Shown one piece after another: positions 18,070-27,231 of a stretch of DNA of 64,000 nucleotides. The notes below the pieces were generated by a model. The model made no database searches. It saw nothing but the letters and a program-made list of their open reading frames with translations, and was not told the origin of the DNA. The translations under genes were made by a program, and so were the position numbers. The stretch spans positions 1-64,000 of the forward strand of contig CAMDAH010000008.1 in assembly GCA_945888625.1 (NCBI GenBank), in the 5' to 3' direction. This stretch comes from Chryseobacterium gleum. GTDB taxonomy: Bacteria > Bacteroidota > Bacteroidia > Flavobacteriales_D > Crocinitomicaceae. Numbering within the stretch: position 1 is the stretch's first letter; each line of letters begins with the position of its first letter.

Positions 18070-19152
18070 TTAGTTCTTAACTAACTTTATAAGTTTGGTC
18101 GATTGGTTATTGGCTATTTTCATTAAGTAAACACCCGGACTAAATGCCGATAGGTCAATCTTTCCAATAAGTAAATCTGTATCAGCTAATTGCAACACCA
18201 CTTTCCCTTGAGCATTGCACAATTGTACTCCTTTTAATGGCGAATCAGAATCAAAATACACAAAATCGGAAAAAGGGTTTGGGTATGCGTTAACTTGAAA
18301 CGCACTGCTTTCTAACCCTGCATCGAGACCTAAATAATCTTCTTGGTAAGCTATGGAAGAAATAGTATTGTTGGTTACCACCACTTTCAAAAGCCACTCG
18401 GTATTGTTTAATCCGAACCACTCATATTCTGTTCGTGTAATTGGAGGTGCGCCAAACCAGGCACCTGGACCAAAAAAAGTTTGATAAACCGAATCAATTT
18501 CGTCTATATCGTGTTTGACCCTAAGCACTTGAAAAGTACCTTTTGGGGTAGTTAAAGTCCCCCAGCCATCAACCGTTGTGAAACGTTGACGATACTGCCT
18601 AAATATAACATCAATAATCGGATTCAAATCAATATTAGAGTAACCACGAGAATAATGTTGGTCGTTAAAATTGAGTGGTAATTTATACCTGGTTTCAATC
18701 GTATCCGATTTGAAAGGGACACCTTGCCCATTCACAGAAATCGAATATCCAATTGAAGTAATCGAGTCATTTGTTGACTTGGTATACTGATTTAAGTCGC
18801 TCAAAGCAACGGGTAAAAACTGTGATAATTGGTCTAATGGAAGATCCTGCGTCGTATTAAAATAACTTCCTTGGTAGGAAGATTGTGCAATCGGTCCGTA
18901 AGTGGCAAAAATTAAAATCGAGGCAAAACCTATTGGATTATATTGGTTAAGTACTTGACTTGTTGCAACTAAATTACTGTAATCCCAATTAAAATTGGCA
19001 CCGGTGCTAACGAAATCTAGGCCCTGTGTATTGGACTGGCTAATTCTAACCGAATCTCCGCTACTTGGAAAACTAGCCTCCGTTAAGGTAATTTGTGCAG
19101 GGAGATTAAGCACACAAAGCAGGGTAAATATACTTAGAAGAAGTTTCGACAT
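18070..19152 (-). CDS. Secreted protein with T9SS type A sorting domain
   Basis: A 360-residue exported protein with signal peptide to LPAQ (residue 19). The last 75 or so residues form a Por-type sorting domain: NAYPNPFSDFVYFDSD, then GKVVLQLADTD and FSPGVYLMKIANN, ending with the short basic tail KLIKLVKN. This domain is cleaved during T9SS export and surface attachment. The body (about 20-280) is beta-rich with no domain that I can name, and contains WGTLTTPKGTFQVLRVKH near 200. It ends just upstream of rnpB on the same strand. Confidence 0.88.
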   Translation of the reverse strand: MSKLLLSIFTLLCVLNLPAQITLTEASFPSSGDSVRISQSNTQGLDFVSTGANFNWDYSNLVATSQVLNQYNPIGFASILIFATYGPIAQSSYQGSYFNTTQDLPLDQLSQFLPVALSDLNQYTKSTNDSITSIGYSISVNGQGVPFKSDTIETRYKLPLNFNDQHYSRGYSNIDLNPIIDVIFRQYRQRFTTVDGWGTLTTPKGTFQVLRVKHDIDEIDSVYQTFFGPGAWFGAPPITRTEYEWFGLNNTEWLLKVVVTNNTISSIAYQEDYLGLDAGLESSAFQVNAYPNPFSDFVYFDSDSPLKGVQLCNAQGKVVLQLADTDLLIGKIDLSAFSPGVYLMKIANNQSTKLIKLVKN

Positions 19153-19228
19153 AATTTTAATTTTATTGAGTAAAGTTAGTTTATTTGTTCAAAAACTAAA
19201 AAAAAAGAAAAGACCTTATCTTTACGAT

Positions 19229-22200
19229 GTGGAAAAAACAAATTTATCTATACAGTTAAATGAATTGCTTCGGGAACTTAGTGTATTTAAAAGCGATGAT
19301 CCCCTTGTTAACCTCTCAGAAAAACAATGCGTAAAAATTGGTAGCGGAAACTATCCGCTTAGCAAAGAACTTGAAAAAATAATCAGTGAAGCTAAAAAAA
19401 CAGAAAAAGAAAAAGGCATTTTTCCTTTGTGTAAAAGTAGGGGAGTCATTCGATTATGCCACCAAAAAAAAGAGGTGGAAACACCACTGTTCATCATTCC
19501 ACTTAGCGTTCAATTAAATAGAATTAATCAAACTGTTGTATTCACAGAAATTACAGAAGAAGCCCTTATCAACCCTTTTTTAAGAAGACAAGTAGAAAAC
19601 GAATTTAGTGATCTCAAGCTACCTGAAAAAATTGATGATTCAGCTGGACTAGTTTCCTTGCTATATGAACTCGGGTTTGAATTCATTGATATGGATGTAG
19701 AATACATTGGTAATTTTCATCACCATAGATTAACTTTATTGGGAGAGCTCGAACAACTAATCAAAAGAAATAGTTGGTCTTCTCCCCTAATCGAATTATT
19801 TGGTGAAGAAGTTGAAAAACGGCCCTTTAACTTGCCTTTACCCAATGCCACTTTATTTCCTTTTGATGAACAACAAGCCGCGGTATTTGAACAACTGAAA
19901 GGAGGAAACTGTGTTGTTCAAGGTCCACCTGGAACTGGAAAATCACAGGTCATTTGCAATGTAATTGGTAAATTATTGGTTGCACAAACCAGTACCTTGG
20001 TTCTTTCTGACAAGCGAGTCGCCTTAGAAGTAATCCAACAAAAATTAGATGCGATCGGGTTAGGCCAACTGAGTGTAATTACCACGACCAACTATAGTTC
20101 TCACGCGCTCGTCAAAAATCTCAAAAAAAACTGGATAACCATAGAAACGGAACAAATCAAAAATCAACAATTTGAATCGTTGTTTCAGCAAGAAATTACA
20201 TCGCTACAAAAAGAATTAAGCGTCTATAATCAAGCAGAAGCAATTGGTGGAATTAGCGTCAGGGAATTCCTTGAACAAAACAAATCGTGGAGTGACGAAC
20301 AAACCAAACGAAGCTCAACTACTCCAAGTATAAAAACATGGCTCGAACACAAAGAAAAACTCCAAAAATTACCTGCTGTTTTGTTATTTCAGTTGCGCTA
20401 CATAAGTAATATCCAACAAGCGTTTAGCACTGTTTTAGATTTCGAAATCGCTTTAGACCAGTGGCTAAATACTGCGCAATTAGTGCAAAACAATTTTGGT
20501 GTTCAGACCATCGGGGACTTCAAAAAACTTTTAGAGAAAGCGAGAATTTGCCATCGTTTCTCCACAAGCTACTTCAGGCAATTTGAACACGTAATAGTGA
20601 AAGACCACAAACTATTTTTATCTACTTTAAAAAAATACTTGGAAACAGTAGCCACATTAGAAAAAACCGCCTTTCAACAAAATCATTGGATAAAAATACC
20701 GACACCCACAGAACTAAGTTATTTAGAAAAAGAACAGCAGCAAAAAGGATTTTTACATGCCTATCGGTGGAAAAAAGAACTTAAAAAATGGTTAAGAACC
20801 CCAGGTATTAATTTTAGCGAAGCTATAAATTCATTAAAAAAGAGGCAAGTAATTGAAGACAAGTTGATGAAACTAACCCAGGTATTTTCCGATCTGGGGA
20901 TCAAAAACCTTAGCATTGATTTAGAAATAATTTCATCGTTAATAGAGCAACAAGATTACAGTGAATGGAACGTTTTTAGGTCATTTAGCCAAGATGAATG
21001 CAAAACACTAAATGCTAATTACACTACGATAAACAACTTAATGAACGATTTCAGAAGTAAATTTAACTTTACCGATGAAGTGCGCTGTATTCCATACCTG
21101 CAAGAATTAGTTGACCAATTTAATTTTATTAAGCCCTTTAGTGTTCAATTAAGTGAACTGCCCAAAGACTTGCTTGAGTGCTGCCAAAACAACCAAGATC
21201 TCGCACAACTTGAGCGCCAAATTTATCAAACTGCCTGGTCAAATTTCAAGACAAGATTCCCTGCCTTTTCGGTTAACAAGGCAAAGGATTTTTTAGCTAG
21301 GATTGAATCCCTAAATGAGACATTTGACAGTGAAATAAATCAACTCGTTCAGGTAATCCGTTTACAACAACAACAAACATTTAACTCCTTCCACGCCCTT
21401 TTACAAACGCCTGCTTACAAATTATCAGCAGAAGAAAAAACACGAAAACAACAATTAAAAGCCGGCAAAGCCATTTTGGTGAAAGAATTTGCGAAAAAAC
21501 GCAGGAATAAATCAATTCGAGAATTGTTGAGTAGTGAGGCGGCCGCTTGGATTCAACTTCTTAAACCAATATGGCTAACGAATCCCAGCCAACTTGCTAG
21601 TAATATCCCGTTAGAGAAGAATTATTTCGATCTTACCATCATAGACGAAGCAAGCCAGTTATTACTCAGCCACTCCATTGGTTGTCTTTACCGATCAAAA
21701 CGTGTTTTAATCGCCGGAGATAGTCAACAAATGGCACCGAGCAACTATTTTAACCCTTCAGATGAAAATTCCATTACCCTACTGCACAAAGCGAGTTTTT
21801 ATTTTAAAAACATCCACTTGCAATACCATTTTAGAAGTGAACATCCCTCATTAATTGCCTACTCGAATGACTATTTTTACAACAACGCACTAATCGCATT
21901 TCCCTCCGTCAATCAAGCGCGCCAACCATTAAAATTTCATCATATAGAATCTGGTCGGTACATGAATAGGAAAAATGAAATAGAAGCGAAATTTGTTGCC
22001 CAACACGTCGCGGCAGTGCTATCGGACAAAAAAGAAAAAATTGGAATTGTAGCCTTCTCAGCAACACAATTGTCGTGTATTTTTGACCAACTGACCTCAA
22101 AGGAACAGGAAGATTTGCTTACTCGTATTGACCAAGATACTTTGTTTTTCAAATCGTTGGAACAAATTCAAGGCGATGAATGCGACCGATTAATCGTCAG

Positions 22201-22576
22201 CTTTGGTTATGCAAAAAACGAAACAGCGCAATTCGACATGCGGTTCGGACCTGTAAATGAAAAGAATGGTGCTAAGCGCCTCAACGTACTTTTTTCTAGA
22301 GCCAGAAGAAATATTGATTTTTTTGCTTCTGTAACATCGAAAGACTTTTCTATAACAGATAATAATTCGGTGCGATTACTTTGGCGTTGGTTTCTATTTG
22401 TAGAAAATGAACAAAGAGAAGCAGCCGAAATTAAATTTCCATTTCAACTAGCACTTTCGCAACAAGGAAAAACATTAAGTAGTGCAAATTGGGCAAATCT
22501 ATCAAGCAACGCAAGCGATATTCTTACGATTACACGCACACTTAAAAACCGAGGATGGCAATTAGGTATTTCCTAA
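19229..22576 (+). CDS. Large superfamily 1 (UPF1-like) DNA/RNA helicase
   Basis: A 1115-residue ATPase from GTG 19229; the frame stays open upstream but only over the first bases of the opposite gene, and no ATG start fits. Motif I is QGPPGTGKS (residues 231-239), motif II IIDEAS near 803, then GDSQQM, YHFRSEHP and motif VI LNVLFSRARR near 1019, all typical of the AAA_11/AAA_12 group. About 560 residues rich in Gln, Lys and predicted coiled coil separate motifs I and II. It lacks the restriction-endonuclease-like C-terminal domain seen in many DUF4011-type helicases. No partner genes are adjacent, so its role, whether in repair, RNA metabolism or defence, is open. Confidence 0.88.
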   Translation: MEKTNLSIQLNELLRELSVFKSDDPLVNLSEKQCVKIGSGNYPLSKELEKIISEAKKTEKEKGIFPLCKSRGVIRLCHQKKEVETPLFIIPLSVQLNRINQTVVFTEITEEALINPFLRRQVENEFSDLKLPEKIDDSAGLVSLLYELGFEFIDMDVEYIGNFHHHRLTLLGELEQLIKRNSWSSPLIELFGEEVEKRPFNLPLPNATLFPFDEQQAAVFEQLKGGNCVVQGPPGTGKSQVICNVIGKLLVAQTSTLVLSDKRVALEVIQQKLDAIGLGQLSVITTTNYSSHALVKNLKKNWITIETEQIKNQQFESLFQQEITSLQKELSVYNQAEAIGGISVREFLEQNKSWSDEQTKRSSTTPSIKTWLEHKEKLQKLPAVLLFQLRYISNIQQAFSTVLDFEIALDQWLNTAQLVQNNFGVQTIGDFKKLLEKARICHRFSTSYFRQFEHVIVKDHKLFLSTLKKYLETVATLEKTAFQQNHWIKIPTPTELSYLEKEQQQKGFLHAYRWKKELKKWLRTPGINFSEAINSLKKRQVIEDKLMKLTQVFSDLGIKNLSIDLEIISSLIEQQDYSEWNVFRSFSQDECKTLNANYTTINNLMNDFRSKFNFTDEVRCIPYLQELVDQFNFIKPFSVQLSELPKDLLECCQNNQDLAQLERQIYQTAWSNFKTRFPAFSVNKAKDFLARIESLNETFDSEINQLVQVIRLQQQQTFNSFHALLQTPAYKLSAEEKTRKQQLKAGKAILVKEFAKKRRNKSIRELLSSEAAAWIQLLKPIWLTNPSQLASNIPLEKNYFDLTIIDEASQLLLSHSIGCLYRSKRVLIAGDSQQMAPSNYFNPSDENSITLLHKASFYFKNIHLQYHFRSEHPSLIAYSNDYFYNNALIAFPSVNQARQPLKFHHIESGRYMNRKNEIEAKFVAQHVAAVLSDKKEKIGIVAFSATQLSCIFDQLTSKEQEDLLTRIDQDTLFFKSLEQIQGDECDRLIVSFGYAKNETAQFDMRFGPVNEKNGAKRLNVLFSRARRNIDFFASVTSKDFSITDNNSVRLLWRWFLFVENEQREAAEIKFPFQLALSQQGKTLSSANWANLSSNASDILTITRTLKNRGWQLGIS

Positions 22577-22819
22577 TTTTTCCTTTTTTTCAGGAACTGG
22601 GTCGTGTCCGTGTCCGCCTTTTGGGTGACATGAGGCGATGCGTTTAATACCAAGCCAAGATCCTCGGAAAGGCCCCCAAACTTTTATTGCTTCTAAGGTA
22701 TAGTTCGAGCAACTTGGCGTATAGCGACAAGAAGCAGGCAACATGGGAGAAATAATTAATTGATAAATACGAATCAGGGCAATTAAGGGCCAACTCACTA
22801 TACGAACTATCAATTTCAT
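22562..22819 (-). CDS. yidD: Membrane protein insertion efficiency factor YidD
   Basis: An 85-residue protein with an amphipathic or membrane-associated N-terminus (LIRIYQLIISPMLP) and the family block CRYTPSCSNYTLEAI at residues 31-45, followed by GWxG-like and HPKGGHGHDPVP sequence. YidD helps insertion of inner-membrane proteins by YidC. It usually lies beside rnpA and rpmH, which are not here. Its 3' end overlaps the convergent helicase gene by 15 bp. Confidence 0.95.
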   Translation of the reverse strand: MKLIVRIVSWPLIALIRIYQLIISPMLPASCRYTPSCSNYTLEAIKVWGPFRGSWLGIKRIASCHPKGGHGHDPVPEKKEKLGNT

Positions 22820-22920
22820 GATGCGAAGTTACTTAATTCAACATTAATTTGTGTTAAACTAATCTGTAACGTAACATTTACTCATCGTTTTTCAGCTACT
22901 TTTAACGCTTATTTATTAGC

Positions 22921-23865
22921 ATGCGGTCTCTCCTAATTTTTACCTTCTTTTTTTTAACCAAGCTGCTTATGGCACAACAATTTTCATGGAGTGATGAAAA
23001 AATCATTGTAACAGCAAATGGAACCAAAAACACCCTGTTACATGTCGAGAACATCTTCGCAGATCGATGGGATGAATTAGCGCAAACCATTTTTTGGCAA
23101 AAGATAATGTTGTTGTCACCTGATACATGCATTATAAATGTTGCATCAACTAGACAAATACTAGGCTACATGTCCGTAAAAAAATGGGCAAGTCAATCTG
23201 AAACTGAAAAGGCAGCCTATAAAACAGCTATTAAGTCAGCAAATAATATCCCATTTGAAGAACAACTATACATTACCACTGGAAAAAATGACTTCTATAA
23301 ATTTCGAGATGTATTTAACTCCCTTTCCAGAGGCCTTGCTACTTTCGAAAAAAATGGTGTTGATCCTTGGTATGCCCAATCAATTTTATTGATAGAAAGT
23401 CCAGGCCAACTAAAAAAATCCGTGGCTGGGGCATACGGTGCATTCCAACTGATGCCGTCAGTAGCGAGAAAATATGGCTTAACAGTAAGTGAGACTAACG
23501 ATGAGCGAGCGGACTTTGAAAAAAGCGCTGGGGCAGCAAGTAAATTAATTTCAAGCGTTTGTATACCCGAAGCAAAAAAAATATTAGCTCGGCATAAAAT
23601 AGATGTTAACGAGACTGAATTATGGTTCCGACTTTTTGTTATGCATGTCTATCACGCTGGTGCAGCTAACGTTTCGGCAGTAGTGGATAAAATAGCTCCA
23701 CGTGCTGGTGCGCAAGATTTAATCACAAAAATGTGGGTAACAAGTGCTGCAAGTTTTGGAAACAATTCCCAAAATTACAGTCAGCTCATCTTGGCTGCTC
23801 AAATCATTTTAAATAACATGATTTATACTGAATGTGATGACTTAATTTCTTGTTCTTCAAAATAA
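22921..23865 (+). CDS. Lytic transglycosylase (SLT domain)
   Basis: A 314-residue exported protein with signal peptide ending LLMAQ. The SLT fold is seen in YAQSILLIESPGQLKKS, with catalytic Glu near residue 159, followed by GAYGAFQLMPSVARKYG, the conserved substrate-groove block. Such enzymes cleave peptidoglycan between MurNAc and GlcNAc forming 1,6-anhydro ends and take part in wall turnover. No LysM or lipobox is present. It stands alone, converging on the msrB-menC pair with no intervening base. Confidence 0.9.
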   Translation: MRSLLIFTFFFLTKLLMAQQFSWSDEKIIVTANGTKNTLLHVENIFADRWDELAQTIFWQKIMLLSPDTCIINVASTRQILGYMSVKKWASQSETEKAAYKTAIKSANNIPFEEQLYITTGKNDFYKFRDVFNSLSRGLATFEKNGVDPWYAQSILLIESPGQLKKSVAGAYGAFQLMPSVARKYGLTVSETNDERADFEKSAGAASKLISSVCIPEAKKILARHKIDVNETELWFRLFVMHVYHAGAANVSAVVDKIAPRAGAQDLITKMWVTSAASFGNNSQNYSQLILAAQIILNNMIYTECDDLISCSSK

Positions 23866-24234
23866 CTATTTCAATAATTTGACGGAAAGTGAGTTAACAC
23901 AATGTCGGGTATTCTCCTCGGTAAATCGTTCTCCATAAAACACATGTCCTAAATGACCTTCGCAGCCAGCGCAAACAATTTCTGTCCTTTTGCCGTCTCG
24001 ATCTGGAACAAAACGCACATTTTCATTTAAAAAAGCATCAAAACTTGGCCAACCGCAACCTGAGTCAAACTTGGCATCGCTGCTGTATAAAGGTAACTCA
24101 CATCGTTTACAATGGTAAGTCCCTTGCGCCTTACTTTGACAATATTCGCCTGAAAATGGCAACTCCGTACCTTTTCGCTCAATTACATACGCTTCATCAA
24201 AAGTAAGCGGATTCCAATTTTCTTTTGTTTTCAT
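23866..24234 (-). CDS. msrB: Peptide-methionine (R)-S-oxide reductase MsrB
   Basis: A 122-residue cytoplasmic enzyme reducing methionine-R-sulfoxide in proteins. Zinc ligands are C42xxC45 and C88xxC91, the GCGWPSF block is at 59-65, and the catalytic Cys112 lies in TRHCVNS. There is no signal peptide or MsrA fusion. Its ATG at 24234 overlaps the TGA stop of the menC gene (ATGA), so the two are translationally coupled. Confidence 0.97.
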   Translation of the reverse strand: MKTKENWNPLTFDEAYVIERKGTELPFSGEYCQSKAQGTYHCKRCELPLYSSDAKFDSGCGWPSFDAFLNENVRFVPDRDGKRTEIVCAGCEGHLGHVFYGERFTEENTRHCVNSLSVKLLK

Positions 24235-25301
24235 TTTTTCATTGTTAATTGACCATTAGCTATTATAAGATTGGAAGGCAAGTTATTTGAAAAAACTCCT
24301 CCAGTCCCTAACCCTTGAGGCAAATTGACAGGATAGTTTCCGGTAAACTGAGCAATTGCTGCCAAGCCCAACGAACTTTCTAAGGCAGAGGTTATCCACC
24401 AACCTATCTTTCGTTCTTCTGCCAATTGAATCCATTCCTTCGTTCCTGAGAGACCGCCATGTAAACTGGGTTTTAATACGATATATTGTGGCTCAATTTC
24501 ATCCAAAAGTTCCCTTTTCTTAGAACGATTTTGGCAAGCAATTAACGATTCATCGAGTGCAATTGGAACTATGTTTTCCTTTGCCAAAACGTTAAGCAGA
24601 GCCAGCTCATTTTGACCAACTGGTTGCTCAATCGAATGAACATCATAACGTTTTAATTCATTTAGGATTTTATAAACGGAAAACTCATTAAAAGCGCCGT
24701 TTGCATCCACCCGAATGGTAATTTCATTGGAAGAAAATTTTTCGCGAATCCCTCTAATTAAACCTAGTTCCGAATCAAAATCGATTGCCCCTATTTTTAA
24801 TTTTATCGTTTTAAACCCTTCAGCTATTTTTTGCTCTATTTGTTTAAGCATAAATTCTTTATTTCCCATCCAAACCAAACCGTTGATTGGGATGGATATT
24901 TCACCTCGGCTAAATGGATTGTCGAAAATTATTCCTGAACCCTTTTGATTAGCATCTAGCAGAGCGCACTCTAGCCCGAACTTTATCGATGGCCATTCAT
25001 TAAGTTCATTTAAAAACGATTGACCGAAAGTCGTGAAGGAAATTGAGTTTTCTTCAATAAATGCTGAAAAATTTATACTTTCTAAGCTGCTAATTAATTC
25101 ATTTAACTTTTCGCAGTAGTCTTCCTCCGATGTAAATTCTGGCGATAATGAGGGAATCACGCTGCATTCACCTATGCCAACTAAGAGGGACTTCTCATTT
25201 GTAATGGATAAAAACCAGGCGTCCTTCGTATGTAAAACACCTCTACTTGTTCCAGCAGGAAATAGAAAATTAAACGTATGCTTTTTAAAACTTGCCTTCA
25301 T
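24231..25301 (-). CDS. menC: o-Succinylbenzoate synthase (enolase superfamily)
   Basis: A 356-residue enzyme of the muconate-lactonizing subgroup. The catalytic set is complete: KxK at K167/K169, metal ligands D199 (RVDANG), E225 (IEQP) and D250 (ALDES), and K277 (VLKPS). The build agrees with MenC, which dehydrates SHCHC to o-succinylbenzoate in menaquinone synthesis. A dipeptide epimerase is the main alternative because family members look alike; no other men gene is nearby to decide. It is coupled to msrB and follows asnB by 7 bp. Confidence 0.8.
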   Translation of the reverse strand: MKASFKKHTFNFLFPAGTSRGVLHTKDAWFLSITNEKSLLVGIGECSVIPSLSPEFTSEEDYCEKLNELISSLESINFSAFIEENSISFTTFGQSFLNELNEWPSIKFGLECALLDANQKGSGIIFDNPFSRGEISIPINGLVWMGNKEFMLKQIEQKIAEGFKTIKLKIGAIDFDSELGLIRGIREKFSSNEITIRVDANGAFNEFSVYKILNELKRYDVHSIEQPVGQNELALLNVLAKENIVPIALDESLIACQNRSKKRELLDEIEPQYIVLKPSLHGGLSGTKEWIQLAEERKIGWWITSALESSLGLAAIAQFTGNYPVNLPQGLGTGGVFSNNLPSNLIIANGQLTMKK

Positions 25302-25308
25302 AATTGCC

Positions 25309-27228
25309 TCAATTCATCCATTCTTTATACCACATTTGAAAGACAAGTAAGGTCCATATTTTGTTTGTATATTCCAACTTTCCTGCCCTGAACAAACTAA
25401 GTAATTTCGACACGCCTTCCCACTTTAGCAAACCCTGCTTTTTAATGTCAGCTTCATTGAGATAGGTATCAAGAAGAAACGAAATGTCGTTTTGTAACCA
25501 AGACCCAATTGGTATAGCGAAACCTTTCTTAGGCCGATTCATTAATTCCTTTGGAACGAAATCGTGTACAATTTCTTTTAATAAATACTTTTTTATTCCA
25601 TTGTTGTACTTAAATTGATCTGGAAGCTGAGCAACAAACTCAATCAGTCGGTGGTCTAACAAGGGCTCTCTACCTTCAAGTCCCACATGCATCGTCGATC
25701 GATCAACCTTTTGCAGAATATCATCGGGAAGATACGTTTGATAATCAATTGCAAGTAAGTAACTAAGCGGCGTTTTAAATTCCTCCAAAAGCTGATTAGA
25801 ATGATAAGCAGTAGAAATAGGCTCATTATTATTTACTAGTAAAAAGTCAAGCTCTTTATTAGTAAACTGCTTACTGAGCGAAAACATGAAGTTTTTTTCA
25901 CTTGGATCGCTCAATAACAATTTTAATTTTTCATACCGTTGGTGAAAATTATATTGATTTCGAAAAACCGGTAGCATGTCAGCAGGAATTTTATCCATCA
26001 AAAAAACCAAGCCATCGCGAAGAAATTTAGGCGTAAACTTGAACTTATGATGGTAACGCATCAAGTAGTCGTAGCGGTTGTATCCTGCAAAAACTTCATC
26101 GCCCCCATCCGCGCTTAAAGCCACCGTAACCGATTTTCTCGCTGCTTCACTAACCAACATGGTCGGGAGTGCGCTACTGTCTGAAAAAGGCTCGTCAAAA
26201 AAATAGGGTAACGCAGTTATTTTATCCTGTGCCTCTTTAACATCACAGCGAATCTCTGTGTGATCAGTACCCAAAATATTTGCAATTTTCGCCGATTCAA
26301 CAGCCTCGTTTAAACCAATATCAGGCACCGAAACAGTAAATGTTTTTAAGGGTTTTGACGTATTACTTTGTAAAATTGCCGTGACTGCCGTGCTGTCATA
26401 ACCACCACTTAAAAATACACCAACAGGCACATCTGAAATCATCCTAAACTGACATGCGGAGACCAATAAGGACCTTGTTTTTTCCTTCGCTTCATCAAAA
26501 GAAAGCGATAACTTCGGTTTGTTGTAAACATCATATACCGACCAATATTCGTGAGCGACAAGAGAATTTTCAAAATCCTCCTTGTTAGCGCATACTAGGC
26601 GAAGATAGGATCCTGGCACTAACTTAAAGCAACGCAGAAAAATGGAATGAGGCGCAGGAACATTCCCAAACTGAAGATATAACTGAAAGGCCTCGATATT
26701 AATCGTTTTCTTAAACTGCGGAATTTGGTGAAAAGCCTTGAGTTCAGAAGCGAACAAAAACAATCCATCGGCATAATAATAAAAAAAGGGCTTAATTCCT
26801 GTTCGATCTCTCACGCAAAACAACTCCTCTTTTTGCTCGTCATACAATACAAATGCGAACATCCCTATCAATCTATCTAGACATGCTATACCCCATTCTT
26901 CAAAAGCGTGTATCAATACTTCGGTATCGGAATTCCCTATAAATTTATGATTCAAGCGAACAAGATCTGCTTTAATTTCCCTGTAATTATAAATTTCCCC
27001 ATTAAATGAAATCGAGAACTGCTTGTAGAGCATGGGCTGCACTCCAGCGTCAGACAAATCAATTATTGCAAGTCGACGATGCCCAAGCCCTAGTACATAA
27101 TTAGTTTTATCATGTATTTTATGTCCCTCGCCGTTGGGACCGCGATGACCTAAGACCTTGTTCATAGCTAGCAATTCGACACTTGAAGCTTTCCTATTAA
27201 AGTCAATAAAACCGTTAATTCCACACAT
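25309..27228 (-). CDS. asnB: Asparagine synthase (glutamine-hydrolysing)
   Basis: A 639-residue two-domain enzyme. Cys2 after the initiator Met is the glutaminase nucleophile (MCGINGF), with GHRGPNGEG and GHRRLAIIDLS in the N-terminal Ntn domain. The synthetase domain has the pyrophosphate loop LSGGYDSTAV near 268-277 and SADGGDEVFAGYNRY near 370. It makes asparagine from aspartate and glutamine, though this subfamily often lies in surface polysaccharide loci where it may amidate sugars. The next gene upstream, 3 bp away, encodes a polymerase-like membrane protein, favouring that context. Confidence 0.93.
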   Translation of the reverse strand: MCGINGFIDFNRKASSVELLAMNKVLGHRGPNGEGHKIHDKTNYVLGLGHRRLAIIDLSDAGVQPMLYKQFSISFNGEIYNYREIKADLVRLNHKFIGNSDTEVLIHAFEEWGIACLDRLIGMFAFVLYDEQKEELFCVRDRTGIKPFFYYYADGLFLFASELKAFHQIPQFKKTINIEAFQLYLQFGNVPAPHSIFLRCFKLVPGSYLRLVCANKEDFENSLVAHEYWSVYDVYNKPKLSLSFDEAKEKTRSLLVSACQFRMISDVPVGVFLSGGYDSTAVTAILQSNTSKPLKTFTVSVPDIGLNEAVESAKIANILGTDHTEIRCDVKEAQDKITALPYFFDEPFSDSSALPTMLVSEAARKSVTVALSADGGDEVFAGYNRYDYLMRYHHKFKFTPKFLRDGLVFLMDKIPADMLPVFRNQYNFHQRYEKLKLLLSDPSEKNFMFSLSKQFTNKELDFLLVNNNEPISTAYHSNQLLEEFKTPLSYLLAIDYQTYLPDDILQKVDRSTMHVGLEGREPLLDHRLIEFVAQLPDQFKYNNGIKKYLLKEIVHDFVPKELMNRPKKGFAIPIGSWLQNDISFLLDTYLNEADIKKQGLLKWEGVSKLLSLFRAGKLEYTNKIWTLLVFQMWYKEWMN

Positions 27229-27231
27229 CTA

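Noticed and set aside
18995-19228. Upstream extension of the helicase frame to an ATG at 18995
   Set aside because: It would lie antisense across the signal-peptide end of the T9SS cargo gene, has no helicase similarity, and GTG 19229 gives a natural start.
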